64,000 nucleotides of DNA from Muribaculaceae bacterium (GTDB taxonomy: Bacteria > Bacteroidota > Bacteroidia > Bacteroidales > Muribaculaceae). Made by a program: the position numbers and the translations under genes. The stretch is taken from positions 1 to 64,000 of the forward strand of contig JAFLTO010000010.1 in assembly GCA_022510425.1 (NCBI GenBank). Direction: 5' to 3'. Shown piece after piece: positions 19,234-29,466 of the stretch. The notes under the pieces were generated by a model. That model was not told the origin of the DNA and did not search any database. It saw only the letters and a program-made list of their open reading frames with translations. The number at the start of each line of letters is the position of its first letter. Within the stretch, counting starts at the first letter, position 1.

Positions 19234-20157
19234 CTACTCCATGTAACCGAATGCCTTGAGCTTGTTCTCTCTGTTTCTCCAGTCTTTTTCCACTTTAACG
19301 AAAATCTCAAGATACACTCTCTTTCCAAAGAATCTTTCTATATCCTGACGTGCTTCGATTCCTACTTTCTTTATCTTATCGCCTCCTTTACCGATTATAA
19401 TACCTTTTTGAGTATCGCGCTCTACGTATATCACGGTCATAATATGGATGGAACTTTCTGTCTCTTCAAATTTTTCAACCACCACTTCAGAACTGTAGGG
19501 TATTTCCTTCTCATAGTTCAATAGAAGCTTCTCTCTTATAATTTCAGTCACAAAGAATCGTGCAGGCTTGTCGGTAAGGGCATCTTTGCCGAAGAAGGGA
19601 AGGGAAACAGGCAGAAGTTCCACAATTCTCTTCATGAGGTTATCTATGTTGAACTTCTCGGTGGCACTTGTAGGGAAAATTTCAGCCTTCGGAAGTCTCT
19701 CGTGCCACTTGTCTACCAATTCTTGCAGCTCAGCATCATTTTTCAATAAATCAATTTTATTAATAACCAATAGCACGGGAACATCTTCTTTGCTCACTCT
19801 GTCAAGAAAATCCTTGTTCTTTTCAGGATCCTCCACTACATCTGTCACGTAGAGAAGTATATCAGCATCTGTAAGAGCTCCTTCTGAAAAACCCAACATT
19901 GATTCCTGGAGCTTATATTTCGGTTTTAAAACTCCCGGGGTGTCTGAAAACACAATCTGATATTCAGGAGTGTTAACTATACCGGTTATCCTGTGGCGTG
20001 TAGTTTGTGCTTTTGAAGTTATTATGGAGATTCGCTCGCCAACTAAATCATTCATAAGCGTGGATTTACCCACATTCGGATTCCCTACTATATTTACAAA
20101 ACCTGCCTTATGGGGTTGTTCAGGTTGTTCCGATAATATTTTTACATCTTCTTCCAT
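19234..20157 (-). CDS. era: GTPase Era
   Basis: [44 protein letters not shown] domain IIIGKGGDKIKKVG. Start at MEEDVKIL (20157) preferred. Confidence 0.97.
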   Translation of the reverse strand: MEEDVKILSEQPEQPHKAGFVNIVGNPNVGKSTLMNDLVGERISIITSKAQTTRHRITGIVNTPEYQIVFSDTPGVLKPKYKLQESMLGFSEGALTDADILLYVTDVVEDPEKNKDFLDRVSKEDVPVLLVINKIDLLKNDAELQELVDKWHERLPKAEIFPTSATEKFNIDNLMKRIVELLPVSLPFFGKDALTDKPARFFVTEIIREKLLLNYEKEIPYSSEVVVEKFEETESSIHIMTVIYVERDTQKGIIIGKGGDKIKKVGIEARQDIERFFGKRVYLEIFVKVEKDWRNRENKLKAFGYME

Positions 20158-20233
20158 AATTTTTGTTTTTAATAAGAGGCAGGAAATAGCTTCCTGCCCT
20201 CTGTGCATATCAATTCTTCTATATAATTTTAAC

Positions 20234-20265
20234 ACAAAAAAAGAAGAGTGGTTCACGAACCACTC
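20234..20265 (-). terminator. Rho-independent terminator overlapping the 3' end of fabH
   Basis: On the minus strand GAGTGGTTC-GT-GAACCACTC is followed by TTCTTTTTTT; the fabH stop codon lies inside the hairpin. Confidence 0.8.
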
Positions 20266-21365
20266 TCATCAGCTTTTTCAGTTTTTTCAACCTTTTCGGC
20301 TTTCTCTTTTTCTTTCTTTTCTTTTTCCCTACGTTTTTCCTCCTCTTTGTCTCGTTTGAGTTGTTCTTTAGTCGGTTTGGTATCGAATGCCCATATTAAA
20401 TACATAGCACCCCAGGTGAAACCTGCACCAAAGGCAGTGAGAAGGATTTTATCCCCTTTCTTAAGACGGTATTTGAAGTCATCAAGACATAAAGGTATGG
20501 TAGCAGCCGAAGTATTACCGTATTTTTCGATATCGATCAACACTTTCCGATCATCTATCTTGGTTCTACCTGCCACAGCCTCTATAATCCGGAGGTTAGC
20601 CTGATGAGGGACAAGCCAATCCACTTCTTCAATGCTAAGATTGTTGCGTTTCATCACCGAAAGGGTGGATTGGAGCATATCTCTCACGGCATGCTTATAC
20701 ACCACTCTTCCTTCTTGATAAACGAAGTGTTCTTTTGCAGCAACAGTTTCATGTGAAGCGGGTTTGACACTTCCACCGGCTTTCATCACCAGATGTGAGA
20801 GCCCTGAACCATCCACATGGAATTCTCCATCCATCACTCCCACCGGTTCGTCGGTAGGCTCTATGAGGACACATGCTGCAGCATCTCCAAATAGTGGACA
20901 CGTGGCTCTGTCTTCATAATCCACCATGCTTGTCATTTTTTCGGCACACACCACAATGATCTTCTTATAAAGCCCTGCCTGGATGTATGCTCTGGCTGAT
21001 TGTACTGACACAATAAACCCGGCACAAGCCGCCTGTATATCATATGCATAACAATTTACAAGGCCGCAATTATGAGCAATGATTGAAGCAGTGGATGGAA
21101 AACGGTAATCCGGGTTGGATGTGCCGCAGATAAGCAGTTCTATTTCTTCCGGTTTGGTGCCCGTTTCTGCAAGCAGTTTTTCCACAGCTTTTATGCCAAG
21201 GAAACTTGAACCTTTACCGGGCTCTTTAAGCACCCTCCTCTCTTTGATACCCACGCGTGTGGTGATCCACTCGTCGTTGGTGTCAACCATTTTTGAGAGC
21301 ATCTCGTTGTCGAGTATGTCGTCGGGCACGTATGAAGCGATACCGCTTATCTTTGCGTTAAGCAT
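20253..21365 (-). CDS. fabH: Beta-ketoacyl-ACP synthase III with highly charged C-terminal tail
   Basis: NAKISGIASYVPDDILDN, YDIQAACAGFI, VPHQANLRIIEAV, FGAGFTWGAMYL; extra ~45-residue Lys/Glu-rich tail. Confidence 0.96.
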   Translation of the reverse strand: MLNAKISGIASYVPDDILDNEMLSKMVDTNDEWITTRVGIKERRVLKEPGKGSSFLGIKAVEKLLAETGTKPEEIELLICGTSNPDYRFPSTASIIAHNCGLVNCYAYDIQAACAGFIVSVQSARAYIQAGLYKKIIVVCAEKMTSMVDYEDRATCPLFGDAAACVLIEPTDEPVGVMDGEFHVDGSGLSHLVMKAGGSVKPASHETVAAKEHFVYQEGRVVYKHAVRDMLQSTLSVMKRNNLSIEEVDWLVPHQANLRIIEAVAGRTKIDDRKVLIDIEKYGNTSAATIPLCLDDFKYRLKKGDKILLTAFGAGFTWGAMYLIWAFDTKPTKEQLKRDKEEEKRREKEKKEKEKAEKVEKTEKADESGS

Positions 21366-21390
21366 GATGCTTGAATGATTGCTTGTGAAT

Positions 21391-21573
21391 TTAAGCCTTT
21401 ACTTTGTCGATCACCTGACGGCCACGATAGTATCCACACTCGCCGCAGATTGTGTGCCATACATGCCAAGCTCCACAGTTGGGGCATATTGCTATAGTAG
21501 GAATCAAGGCCATATCGTGAGTTCTACGTTTAGCCGTACGGGTATGTGATTGTCTTCGTTTAGGATGTGCCAT
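21391..21573 (-). CDS. rpmF: 50S ribosomal protein L32
   Basis: MAHPKRRQSHTRTAKRRTHD and the CPNCG..H..C..CGYYRGR zinc ribbon. Confidence 0.97.
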   Translation of the reverse strand: MAHPKRRQSHTRTAKRRTHDMALIPTIAICPNCGAWHVWHTICGECGYYRGRQVIDKVKA

Positions 21574-21628
21574 ATCTCTTAATTATTATTATATTCGTAT
21601 TACTTTGTTATCTATCTTTTATCTCTTA

Positions 21629-22159
21629 TTAATCCTCTTCAACTCCGGCTTCCATATCGGCATCTACATCATCGAGGGCTGCCTCCACTTCTTCATCTCC
21701 GGTGGAGTTGGCTCTATTTTTATGTAGTGCTGCAAGCATGGCTCGGTTACATTTACCCATTGGATGTACATGCCTCAAAGGTATAGTCAGCACTATTGTA
21801 TCATAAAGCATATACGCTACGTTAAGGTAATTGTCGGAATGGGGTATCACCAAAAGATCGTCGCTTTCATCATTGTAGCCATCTCCGTATTTCACAGTTA
21901 TGTGATATGTGGTGTCAACTTCATGATCTATTGGATCCAAGCAACGGTCGCATGGTATTTTGAGCATCCCTTTGCATGTGAATGTGCAGTCGTAGGTCTC
22001 GTTCTTCTTTTCAAGATCCAGATGCACCTTTACATCGCTGCTAATAACGTCGGGATTCTCCATGTTTTTGAAGAATTCAGTGCCGCATTCGAAATCCTGT
22101 TCATATTTGCCGTCGCCTAAAGACGCCAGCTGAATCTTATAAGGCGCAAATTTTCCCAC
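21629..22159 (-). CDS. DUF177 / YceD family protein
   Basis: IPCDRCLDPIDHEVDTTYHI with upstream position relative to rpmF and fabH. Confidence 0.88.
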   Translation of the reverse strand: MGKFAPYKIQLASLGDGKYEQDFECGTEFFKNMENPDVISSDVKVHLDLEKKNETYDCTFTCKGMLKIPCDRCLDPIDHEVDTTYHITVKYGDGYNDESDDLLVIPHSDNYLNVAYMLYDTIVLTIPLRHVHPMGKCNRAMLAALHKNRANSTGDEEVEAALDDVDADMEAGVEED

Positions 22160-22189
22160 TTTTTGAGAATTTTACGGGTTTTTGACTGG

Positions 22190-22261
22190 TACCTCCGAGG
22201 AGAATCGAACTCCTATCTAAAGTTTAGGAAACTTCTATTCTATCCGTTGAACTACAGAGGC
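22190..22261 (-). tRNA. tRNA-Arg (anticodon CCU)
   Basis: Reverse complement GCCTCTGTAGTTCAACGGATAGAATAGAAGTTTCCTAAACTTTAGATAGGAGTTCGATTCTCCTCGGAGGTA folds as a cloverleaf: anticodon loop TTCCTAA, T-loop GTTCGATTC, discriminator A. Confidence 0.93.
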
Positions 22262-22405
22262 ATTCTGCATGCTGAATCTTCCCCCTTGAGTGAGGGCTTA
22301 TGTCAGCGGTGCAAAATTAGACAAAAAATTGTTTCTAACCAAAAAATTATGGATTGCACTCTTATTCACAATTTTTTACTTACCTTTGCCTCAAATCCCT
22401 GTGCC

Positions 22406-22897
22406 ATGAAAAAATTTGAAATAAAGGCTTTAATCAAAGAAGTTTCTTTTGACGAGTTAAATGAATTAGACCGCCGGTTAGTAGAAACCGCTAAGGAAGC
22501 AACCCGACGTGCTTATGCACCTTTTTCGAAATACAATGTTGGGGCCGCTATTTTACTTGATAACGGAAGAGTGGTGGAGGGTAGCAACCAGGAAAATGCA
22601 GCTTATCCTTCCGGATTATGCGCCGAAAGAACTGCCGCGTTCTTTGCTTCATCTTCAAATCCCGGTATCGCATTCAAAAAGATTGCAATAGCTTCATGGA
22701 TAGATCCCGGATCCGATAGGGATTGGGAAGAGGGGTTCCAGAAACATCCCGTGTCTCCTTGCGGGGGCTGCCGACAGGCTCTTTTGGAATACGAGCATCT
22801 ATTTGGCGACATAGAGGTGATACTTTATGGTCGCGACAAAGTCTACATTCTTCCTTCTATAAAATCCCTTCTTCCTCTGGCTTTCACCGAATTTTAA
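22406..22897 (+). CDS. cdd: Cytidine deaminase
   Basis: APFSKYNVGAAILLDNGRVVEGSNQENAAYPSGLCAERTAAF, SPCGGCRQALLEY. ATG at 22406 preferred; the track extension runs through the tRNA. Confidence 0.94.
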   Translation: MKKFEIKALIKEVSFDELNELDRRLVETAKEATRRAYAPFSKYNVGAAILLDNGRVVEGSNQENAAYPSGLCAERTAAFFASSSNPGIAFKKIAIASWIDPGSDRDWEEGFQKHPVSPCGGCRQALLEYEHLFGDIEVILYGRDKVYILPSIKSLLPLAFTEF

Positions 22898-22968
22898 CTT
22901 AAAGAATAAAAGTTAATTTATCACCCGGGAAAGATTTTGAGAAAAATTTTTTAATTAGGAAGGATCAT

Positions 22969-24306
22969 CTATATTTCGAGGAAGAATGTTTCGAGCCAGA
23001 TAAAGGCCATACCTGCCAAATAGCCGGATAAGGCCATCAAGGAAATTCGCTTCATATACCAACCGAAGGGTATCTTCTCAATTCCCATTGCGACGACACC
23101 GGCAGCCGAGCCAATGATAAGCATACTTCCTCCTACACCTGCACAGAATGTTAGTAAGTGCCAGAAGAGACCATCCTGTAAGAAGTAAGATGTATACACC
23201 GGATCTAAGGAGGCTTCCACCACAGTCTGATCCACAACCGGATACATGTCCATACAAGCGGCCACCAAGGGTACATTGTCTACTATAGAAGACAGTATAC
23301 CGATAATGCCATTGATCATGTAAGCATTGTGGAATGTTTCGTTTAGCCACATAGCCAGACTGTTAAGAATTCCGGCTTGACCCAGAGCCGCCACAGCCAT
23401 AAGGATACCGAGGAAGAAAATGATGGTATCCATATCTATATGATGGATAATCCCGGAAATCCTGCCGTCCATCTTTCCGTCAAGCTTGTTTTTCTTTACA
23501 ATTATTTCTGTAATCACCCATAACACTCCCAAAGAGAGCAGGATACCGATATAGGGTGCCAGATGAGTCAAAGCCTTGAAAACGGGCACGAACAATAAGC
23601 CTAAAACGCCGCAGACAAGGATTATTAAAGAGAGTTTTCGATTATTCACATAAAGGTCGTAACCGGTTCTATATCCAGGGTCAACTACGGCTACTATCGG
23701 TTCAGGCTTGATCATCGTGGAGGCGATGATCAATGGCACAATTACAGAAACCACTGACGGTAACAAAAGATTTATAATCAGATTCACTGATGTGACATAA
23801 TTCTTCATCCAAAGCATGATGGTGGTGATATCGCCGATTGGCGACCAAGCACCTCCGGCATTGGCCGACAAAACGATAACGGACGCAAAAATCCATCTCT
23901 CTTTTTGCTCTGAAAGCAATTTCCTCAACATCATCACCATGATGATGGTGGTGGTCATATTGTCGAGTATAGCCGAGAGAAAGAAAGAGATAAACGCAAG
24001 CATCCACATGAGCATTCTCTTATTGGAAGCCTTGATATTGTCAACAATGAATCTAAAGCCGCCATATCGGTCTATTAATTCAACTATTGTCATCGCCCCT
24101 ATAAGGAATACCACTATTTCACAAGTGTCTCCCAATGCTTCCACCATCTCGGTGGAAATCAGCGGGTCGTCACCACACACAGCGTAAACTGCCCACAACA
24201 AACCGCACATGATTATGGCTATACTGGCTTTGTTGACGGATAGTATATGTTCTCCGGCAATGAAAAGATATCCTACTACGAATATCGCGATTAAGGCGGC
24301 AATCAT
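22969..24306 (-). CDS. NhaD-type sodium:proton antiporter
   Basis: Multi-TM; LSANAGGAWSPIGDITTIMLW, FLSAILDNMTTTIIMV, SIVDNVPLVAACM. Confidence 0.9.
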   Translation of the reverse strand: MIAALIAIFVVGYLFIAGEHILSVNKASIAIIMCGLLWAVYAVCGDDPLISTEMVEALGDTCEIVVFLIGAMTIVELIDRYGGFRFIVDNIKASNKRMLMWMLAFISFFLSAILDNMTTTIIMVMMLRKLLSEQKERWIFASVIVLSANAGGAWSPIGDITTIMLWMKNYVTSVNLIINLLLPSVVSVIVPLIIASTMIKPEPIVAVVDPGYRTGYDLYVNNRKLSLIILVCGVLGLLFVPVFKALTHLAPYIGILLSLGVLWVITEIIVKKNKLDGKMDGRISGIIHHIDMDTIIFFLGILMAVAALGQAGILNSLAMWLNETFHNAYMINGIIGILSSIVDNVPLVAACMDMYPVVDQTVVEASLDPVYTSYFLQDGLFWHLLTFCAGVGGSMLIIGSAAGVVAMGIEKIPFGWYMKRISLMALSGYLAGMAFIWLETFFLEI

Positions 24307-24466
24307 GACCTTCCTTTATTGGTTTTTAGGTTAGAGGAAAATTATTAAAGGCAAAATTAAGAAATTTACGGGGATAAAGATTAAAATTTTAAGCCAATTT
24401 TTAGGGAAGAGTTCTTAGTGAATGCGGCTTATAGCATAGCTTTTGAGATGAGTTCAAAAAATAAAA

Positions 24467-26953
24467 TCAAGAGGGATCCACATCGTAATGAATAACAGAG
24501 GATTTCATTTCCGGTGTCTGTGAAATCGAAGTATAAATCTGTCGCAAAATGTCTTTCACTTTTTTCATTGAAACTCCCACTTCCATCTTAAGCATTATAC
24601 TTTGAATGTAATAGGAAGCGATACGAGACACATAAGGTTTTTCGGGCCCCAAAACTCTATCACCAAAAACTTTTCTAAGCGCCATTGTGAAATCAATTGC
24701 CGCCTTGTCACACATTTCAGGATTTTTATTCCTGATAAAGATGTTTATTATTTTGGTGAAGGGAGGATAGGCATATTTCCTTCTCTCTTCTATTTCATTA
24801 TCATAATATCCTTTGTAATCATGATTCTTGACATGATGGAGCACCTCATGCTTAGGGTTTACAGTTTGTATAAGCACTTTCCCTTTGTCTTGCCGTCTGC
24901 CCGCACGTCCTGCCACCTGTTCAAGCATATTGAATGCCCTTTCATTACTACGGAAATCCGGGAAATTAAGAAGGGTGTCGGCATTTATTACCCCCACCGT
25001 TGAAACATCTCCGAAATCCAGACCTTTCGACACCATCTGCGTCCCGATCAGAATGTCGGTGTAATGTCGGGCAAAATCTTCGATTATATTCTGATATGCA
25101 TCCTTATTGCGGGTGGTGTCCAAGTCCATACGTGCCACGTTATATTCCGGGAATTCATCCTTGATTTCTTCAGCAATTCTCTCTGTGCCGTATCCGAATA
25201 TCTTAAGGCCGTTTTGTCCGCACGCCGGGCATAGAGGTGGAAGAAGAGTGGCATAACCACAATAATGGCATCTAAGCATCCCCAGGTTTTTATGATAGAC
25301 CATGGATACATCACAATGAGCACATTTGGGAGTCCATCCGCATTGTTCACATATCACTACAGGAGCGAACCCGCGACGGTTCTGAAACAGAATAACCTGA
25401 CGGTTATCTTTCATGGTGGAAAGAATCCTTTCTCTCAAAGGATATGATAAGGTGCCTTTCACCTCTTTCTTTTTCCTCATCTCCTTCATATCTATAATCT
25501 CCACTTCCGGAAGCACAGAGCCCTCATAGCGTTCCATCAATTTCACAAGTCCGTATTTTCCCTCCAAAGCCTTGAAATAGGTTTCTATGGCAGGCGTAGC
25601 AGAACCTAAAAGAGATTTAGCTCCATGCATTCGGGCAAGCATAAGGGCTGCATCCCTTGCATTATAGCGTGGATTAGGGTCATATTGCTTAAAGGAAGAT
25701 TCATGTTCCTCGTCAACCACCACCAACCCTAAATGAGAGAATGGAAGGAATATCGAGGAGCGTACACCTAAGATTACCAGCGGTTCATTAGTTGTGAGAA
25801 GGCGCCGCCATATGTCTACTCTCTCAGAATCCGAAAACTTTGAATGGTATACAAGAAGTCGGTTTCCGAACACTTTACGGAGCCTGTCGGAAAGCTGTGT
25901 GGTCAGTGATATTTCCGGCACAAGAAACAGAACTTGATTGCCGGCTTCCAGGGCTCTGGCCATTAAATGCATGTAGATTTCCGTCTTGCCGCTACCCGTG
26001 ACACCATGCAGGAGTTGAATTGATTGATTCTTGAAGCCTTCGTCTATTTCTTTAAGTGTCTTTTTCTGAGGATCAGATAAAACAGGCAGGTGTATTGTGT
26101 TATTTCTTTCCTCTTCAGCATCAAACCTATTGATGGTTTTCTTATCTATCTTGAATATTTCTTTATCTACCAGAGCTTTTATCACAGAAGGTGATACCTC
26201 AGCCGCATCTGAAAGTTGCTGGCGGGTGATACTCTTAAGTTTTTGTGTGGTATTCATCCATCCTGACAGATCCAGATAGGTAAGCAATGCTTTTTCCTGC
26301 ATCCTTGATCTTTTTACAAGATCGAAACACTCATGAAGCCTTTCCTGATCGTGTCTTGGAAAGTTTAAACTCACCACAGTGATTTTCTTAGGGCGGTATC
26401 GTTCAGCAATCCTTTCATCGATTTCAAGAATACCTGCATCAAGCATTGGCATTACTGTCTTTGCAATATTTTTTATTCCCGATTCGGCTTCAAGCTCATC
26501 CATGGTAAGGCGCTTATGGTCTTGCATCACCATGAGCACAAGGGCTTGATGGTCGGTTAATCGGAAAGGATTTGTTTCATCCGGTTCATAATCCGGATTA
26601 AGAGTAATCCGTGTTTCGCTTTCAGGCTTCAGACCTGTGGGTATAGCAGCTTTATAAACTTCCCCAGGGGTACAGAGATAATAATCCGATAGCCATTTCC
26701 AAAAATTTAGTTGTGGATAACGAAGGATAGGTTCGGGATCTAAAACCGATACTACGGGTTTCACCTCATAACCCATGGGTGCGTTTGTATGAAGGGCCTC
26801 CACTATTGCGGTGTAATATTTCTTTTTACCGAATTGCACCAAAACCCTAGAACCTACTTGCACATCATCCTGAAGGTTCTCAGGGATGGAATAAGTGTAG
26901 GACGAATAAAGGGGTAGAGGAAGAATTACATCTACGAAACGCTGTATGCTCAA
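24467..26953 (-). CDS. priA: Primosomal protein N' (helicase PriA)
   Basis: LLHGVTGSGKTEIYMHL, DEEHESSFKQ, Cys-rich ICEQCGWTPKCAHCDVSMVYHKNLGMLRCHYCGY, LIGTQMVSKGLDF. Confidence 0.97.
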   Translation of the reverse strand: MSIQRFVDVILPLPLYSSYTYSIPENLQDDVQVGSRVLVQFGKKKYYTAIVEALHTNAPMGYEVKPVVSVLDPEPILRYPQLNFWKWLSDYYLCTPGEVYKAAIPTGLKPESETRITLNPDYEPDETNPFRLTDHQALVLMVMQDHKRLTMDELEAESGIKNIAKTVMPMLDAGILEIDERIAERYRPKKITVVSLNFPRHDQERLHECFDLVKRSRMQEKALLTYLDLSGWMNTTQKLKSITRQQLSDAAEVSPSVIKALVDKEIFKIDKKTINRFDAEEERNNTIHLPVLSDPQKKTLKEIDEGFKNQSIQLLHGVTGSGKTEIYMHLMARALEAGNQVLFLVPEISLTTQLSDRLRKVFGNRLLVYHSKFSDSERVDIWRRLLTTNEPLVILGVRSSIFLPFSHLGLVVVDEEHESSFKQYDPNPRYNARDAALMLARMHGAKSLLGSATPAIETYFKALEGKYGLVKLMERYEGSVLPEVEIIDMKEMRKKKEVKGTLSYPLRERILSTMKDNRQVILFQNRRGFAPVVICEQCGWTPKCAHCDVSMVYHKNLGMLRCHYCGYATLLPPLCPACGQNGLKIFGYGTERIAEEIKDEFPEYNVARMDLDTTRNKDAYQNIIEDFARHYTDILIGTQMVSKGLDFGDVSTVGVINADTLLNFPDFRSNERAFNMLEQVAGRAGRRQDKGKVLIQTVNPKHEVLHHVKNHDYKGYYDNEIEERRKYAYPPFTKIINIFIRNKNPEMCDKAAIDFTMALRKVFGDRVLGPEKPYVSRIASYYIQSIMLKMEVGVSMKKVKDILRQIYTSISQTPEMKSSVIHYDVDPS

Positions 26954-27558
26954 AAGAAATAGGCTAATTGAATAAAGCCGCCTCGCGGTTGGGCTGAATA
27001 GTTGTCGAGTTTAATGGTTCTTACCTGATAGCTCACCCCCCAGGAATAACCACCCGAAATTTGGTAATGTTCAAAAAGTTCCACACCTCCGGCTACTTGT
27101 ATAGCCACATATCCTGTGGGATATTCGATAGCGGGACAATTGTTGGTGCCTAAGGTGAAATTGAAAACCGGTCCGGCATACACCAAAGGAGCAATTATAC
27201 GTTCAAGCCCGTTTAGACGAGTCCATTTGAACTTAAGATTAATTGGTATTTCAAGAGTATGAAGCCAAACATTTTGGTTCTCGATACCATCGATGCTCCA
27301 AATTTTATGATCGCCGAAATTTACATGAGCACCATGCATGTTGTAACGGACACCCAAGTCAACACCGAATCCGATACCGGGTATCATGAGTTCCCCGGCC
27401 AATCCGGCATCAAACCCTGTGAGCATTGAAGTTGAAGCTATATCCTGCTTCCAATGGAGAGTTGAGAAGTTGACTCCGGCAGTTGGACCCCAGCGGAATT
27501 CCGCCGAGGCACCCAAGACCGTAAGTGTCAATAATAATATAGCAAATAGTTTACGCAT
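26950..27558 (-). CDS. Outer-membrane beta-barrel (PorT-like) protein
   Basis: Signal peptide, FRWGPTAGVNFSTL, terminal aromatic ...IQLAYFF. Confidence 0.8.
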   Translation of the reverse strand: MRKLFAILLLTLTVLGASAEFRWGPTAGVNFSTLHWKQDIASTSMLTGFDAGLAGELMIPGIGFGVDLGVRYNMHGAHVNFGDHKIWSIDGIENQNVWLHTLEIPINLKFKWTRLNGLERIIAPLVYAGPVFNFTLGTNNCPAIEYPTGYVAIQVAGGVELFEHYQISGGYSWGVSYQVRTIKLDNYSAQPRGGFIQLAYFF

Positions 27559-27564
27559 GTTCTT

Positions 27565-28170
27565 TTAGAACAAATAGGCTGCTGTGATAGTCCAGTAATT
27601 GTTGTGATATTTCACAGGAACGCTATCGATTATTTTTTCTGCAATGGAGTTCATACCGAAACCATAGGAAGCACCGATTTGAAGATGTCTGGCAAATTCC
27701 AGACCCAAACCTATGTTCCAAACAGTCTGGAATGTTTTAGTCTTCATCGCATCGATAGTGTTCTTGTCAAGTTTGAAATCAAACGATGGACCTGTGAAAA
27801 GATAAGGGGCCAGAAATTTTCCAACTAATGGCAGGCTGAATTTATATTTCAAATTCAAAGGTATCTGAATGAAATTTCTGTTCTTGGAAATATTTTCCTC
27901 AGCATTATTCACGGTGGTAAGTGTAGAGGAATTCATATAGGCATATTGTAGACCAAGGTCGAAACCCAACCCGATAACAGGTGCAATATATTCCATCATC
28001 ACCCCGCCGGTGAAACCAGCACGGTTATTTTTATTGAAGACAGACATGTCTGCGCTGAGATGATTCACGTTAGTTCCAAGTTTCACACCGAAACGGAGGC
28101 CGGCATCTGCCACTCCTATCCCCATAACCGCTACAAGGACTACCGCAATTATTTTCTTGATTGATTTCAT
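27565..28170 (-). CDS. Outer-membrane beta-barrel (PorT-like) protein, tandem paralogue
   Basis: Signal peptide, LRFGVKLGTNVNHLS, GFGMNSI, terminal ...ITAAYLF. Confidence 0.8.
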   Translation of the reverse strand: MKSIKKIIAVVLVAVMGIGVADAGLRFGVKLGTNVNHLSADMSVFNKNNRAGFTGGVMMEYIAPVIGLGFDLGLQYAYMNSSTLTTVNNAEENISKNRNFIQIPLNLKYKFSLPLVGKFLAPYLFTGPSFDFKLDKNTIDAMKTKTFQTVWNIGLGLEFARHLQIGASYGFGMNSIAEKIIDSVPVKYHNNYWTITAAYLF

Positions 28171-28281
28171 AATTATTTAGATATGTTAGAATGCAAAGTT
28201 AATAAAAACTTTGAAATGCAATGAAAAATACACATTTTTGCATTTGATTTGTTATAGAAACATAAGTTTATTTTATTGAGT

Positions 28282-28626
28282 ATGGAAGAAAATACACAAA
28301 ATAATCAAAACGAAGAGACTTTAAAAATCACTGAGAAAGCGATAGAGATGCTTAAGACTGTATTCGATCCGGAGATTCCGGTGAATGTCTATGATTTGGG
28401 TTTGATTTATAAGATAGATTATCAACCTGACGATAAGAGTCTTCATGTTGATATGACACTCACTGCCCCTCATTGCCCTATGGCTGATTTCATTATGGAG
28501 GATGTGCGTCAGAAGCTTCTTAGTGTTGATGGTCCCGAAAAACTGGATCTCCGTTTGGTTTTTGAACCCGAATGGAATCAAGATATGATGAGTGAAGAGG
28601 CAAAATTAGAGTTGGGATACCTGTAG
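28282..28626 (+). CDS. MIP18/SufT-like (DUF59) iron-sulfur cluster assembly protein
   Basis: MLKTVFDPEIPVNVYDLGLIYKIDY, LTAPHCPMADFI. Confidence 0.92.
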   Translation: MEENTQNNQNEETLKITEKAIEMLKTVFDPEIPVNVYDLGLIYKIDYQPDDKSLHVDMTLTAPHCPMADFIMEDVRQKLLSVDGPEKLDLRLVFEPEWNQDMMSEEAKLELGYL

Positions 28627-28663
28627 GAAGAGGATATTATAGATTAGGTTAGGAAAAACTGTT

Positions 28664-29416
28664 ATGATAGGAGAGAAGGCTACATATTTTTTAAGCGATC
28701 TGCATCTCGGAGCACCTTATATGAAAGATACCCGTGAGAATGAATTGCGTATAGTAGCTTTCCTGGAATCTATAAAAAAGGACGCCGACACCATATATCT
28801 CCTTGGTGATATCCTTGATTATTGGTATGAATACAAATATGTGGTGCCTCGGGGTTATGTAAGATTCTTCGGTAAATTAGCAGAACTTGCTGATTCCGGT
28901 GTGAATATTATATGGCTCAAAGGCAACCACGACATCTGGATATTCGATTATCTTCCCAATGAATTGGGGATAGAAGTAATCGATGGAAGCATCGTTGAGG
29001 ATATATACGGAAAGAAATTCTTCCTTAGTCATGGTGACGGTGTTGGAACCCTCGAACCCTCTTTTAAATTCATCAGATCACTTTTCAGAAATAAATTCTG
29101 TCAGTGGGCATTTTCCGGAATACATCCGCGCTGGACAGTGCCTTTTGCTTATAGTTGGAGCGCTCACAGTCGTAAAGAAGGGGAGTCCAGAGGGGTTCCC
29201 GATGAATCTTTACTAAGAAATATCAGGGAATTTGTAAAAGATTATAAGCGCTCACATCCCGAAATCGATTATTATGTATTCGGCCACATACATGTTCTTA
29301 GCCGTGAAGAGATTGAATCGGGTTGCGAGATGATAGTGCTTGGTGAATGGATCCGAACATTCAGTTATGCCCGTTTCTCTTTGGAATCGGGGCTCGAGCT
29401 CCTGAAATGGAAATAA
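28664..29416 (+). CDS. lpxH: UDP-2,3-diacylglucosamine diphosphatase
   Basis: Metallophosphoesterase motifs SDLHLGAP, LLGDILDYWYEY, KGNHDIW, FGHIH. Confidence 0.85.
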   Translation: MIGEKATYFLSDLHLGAPYMKDTRENELRIVAFLESIKKDADTIYLLGDILDYWYEYKYVVPRGYVRFFGKLAELADSGVNIIWLKGNHDIWIFDYLPNELGIEVIDGSIVEDIYGKKFFLSHGDGVGTLEPSFKFIRSLFRNKFCQWAFSGIHPRWTVPFAYSWSAHSRKEGESRGVPDESLLRNIREFVKDYKRSHPEIDYYVFGHIHVLSREEIESGCEMIVLGEWIRTFSYARFSLESGLELLKWK

Positions 29417-29466
29417 ATTATGCTTTAAATTTTTGTTCACGTTTGTGTATCATTGGGCCATTAATA

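Noticed and set aside
22163-22405. N-terminal extension of the cytidine deaminase ORF
   Set aside because: Runs through the minus-strand tRNA-Arg and non-coding spacer; the real start is at 22406.
26950-28170. Tandem OM beta-barrel genes as a special system
   Set aside because: PorT-like paralogue pairs are ordinary in Bacteroidales.
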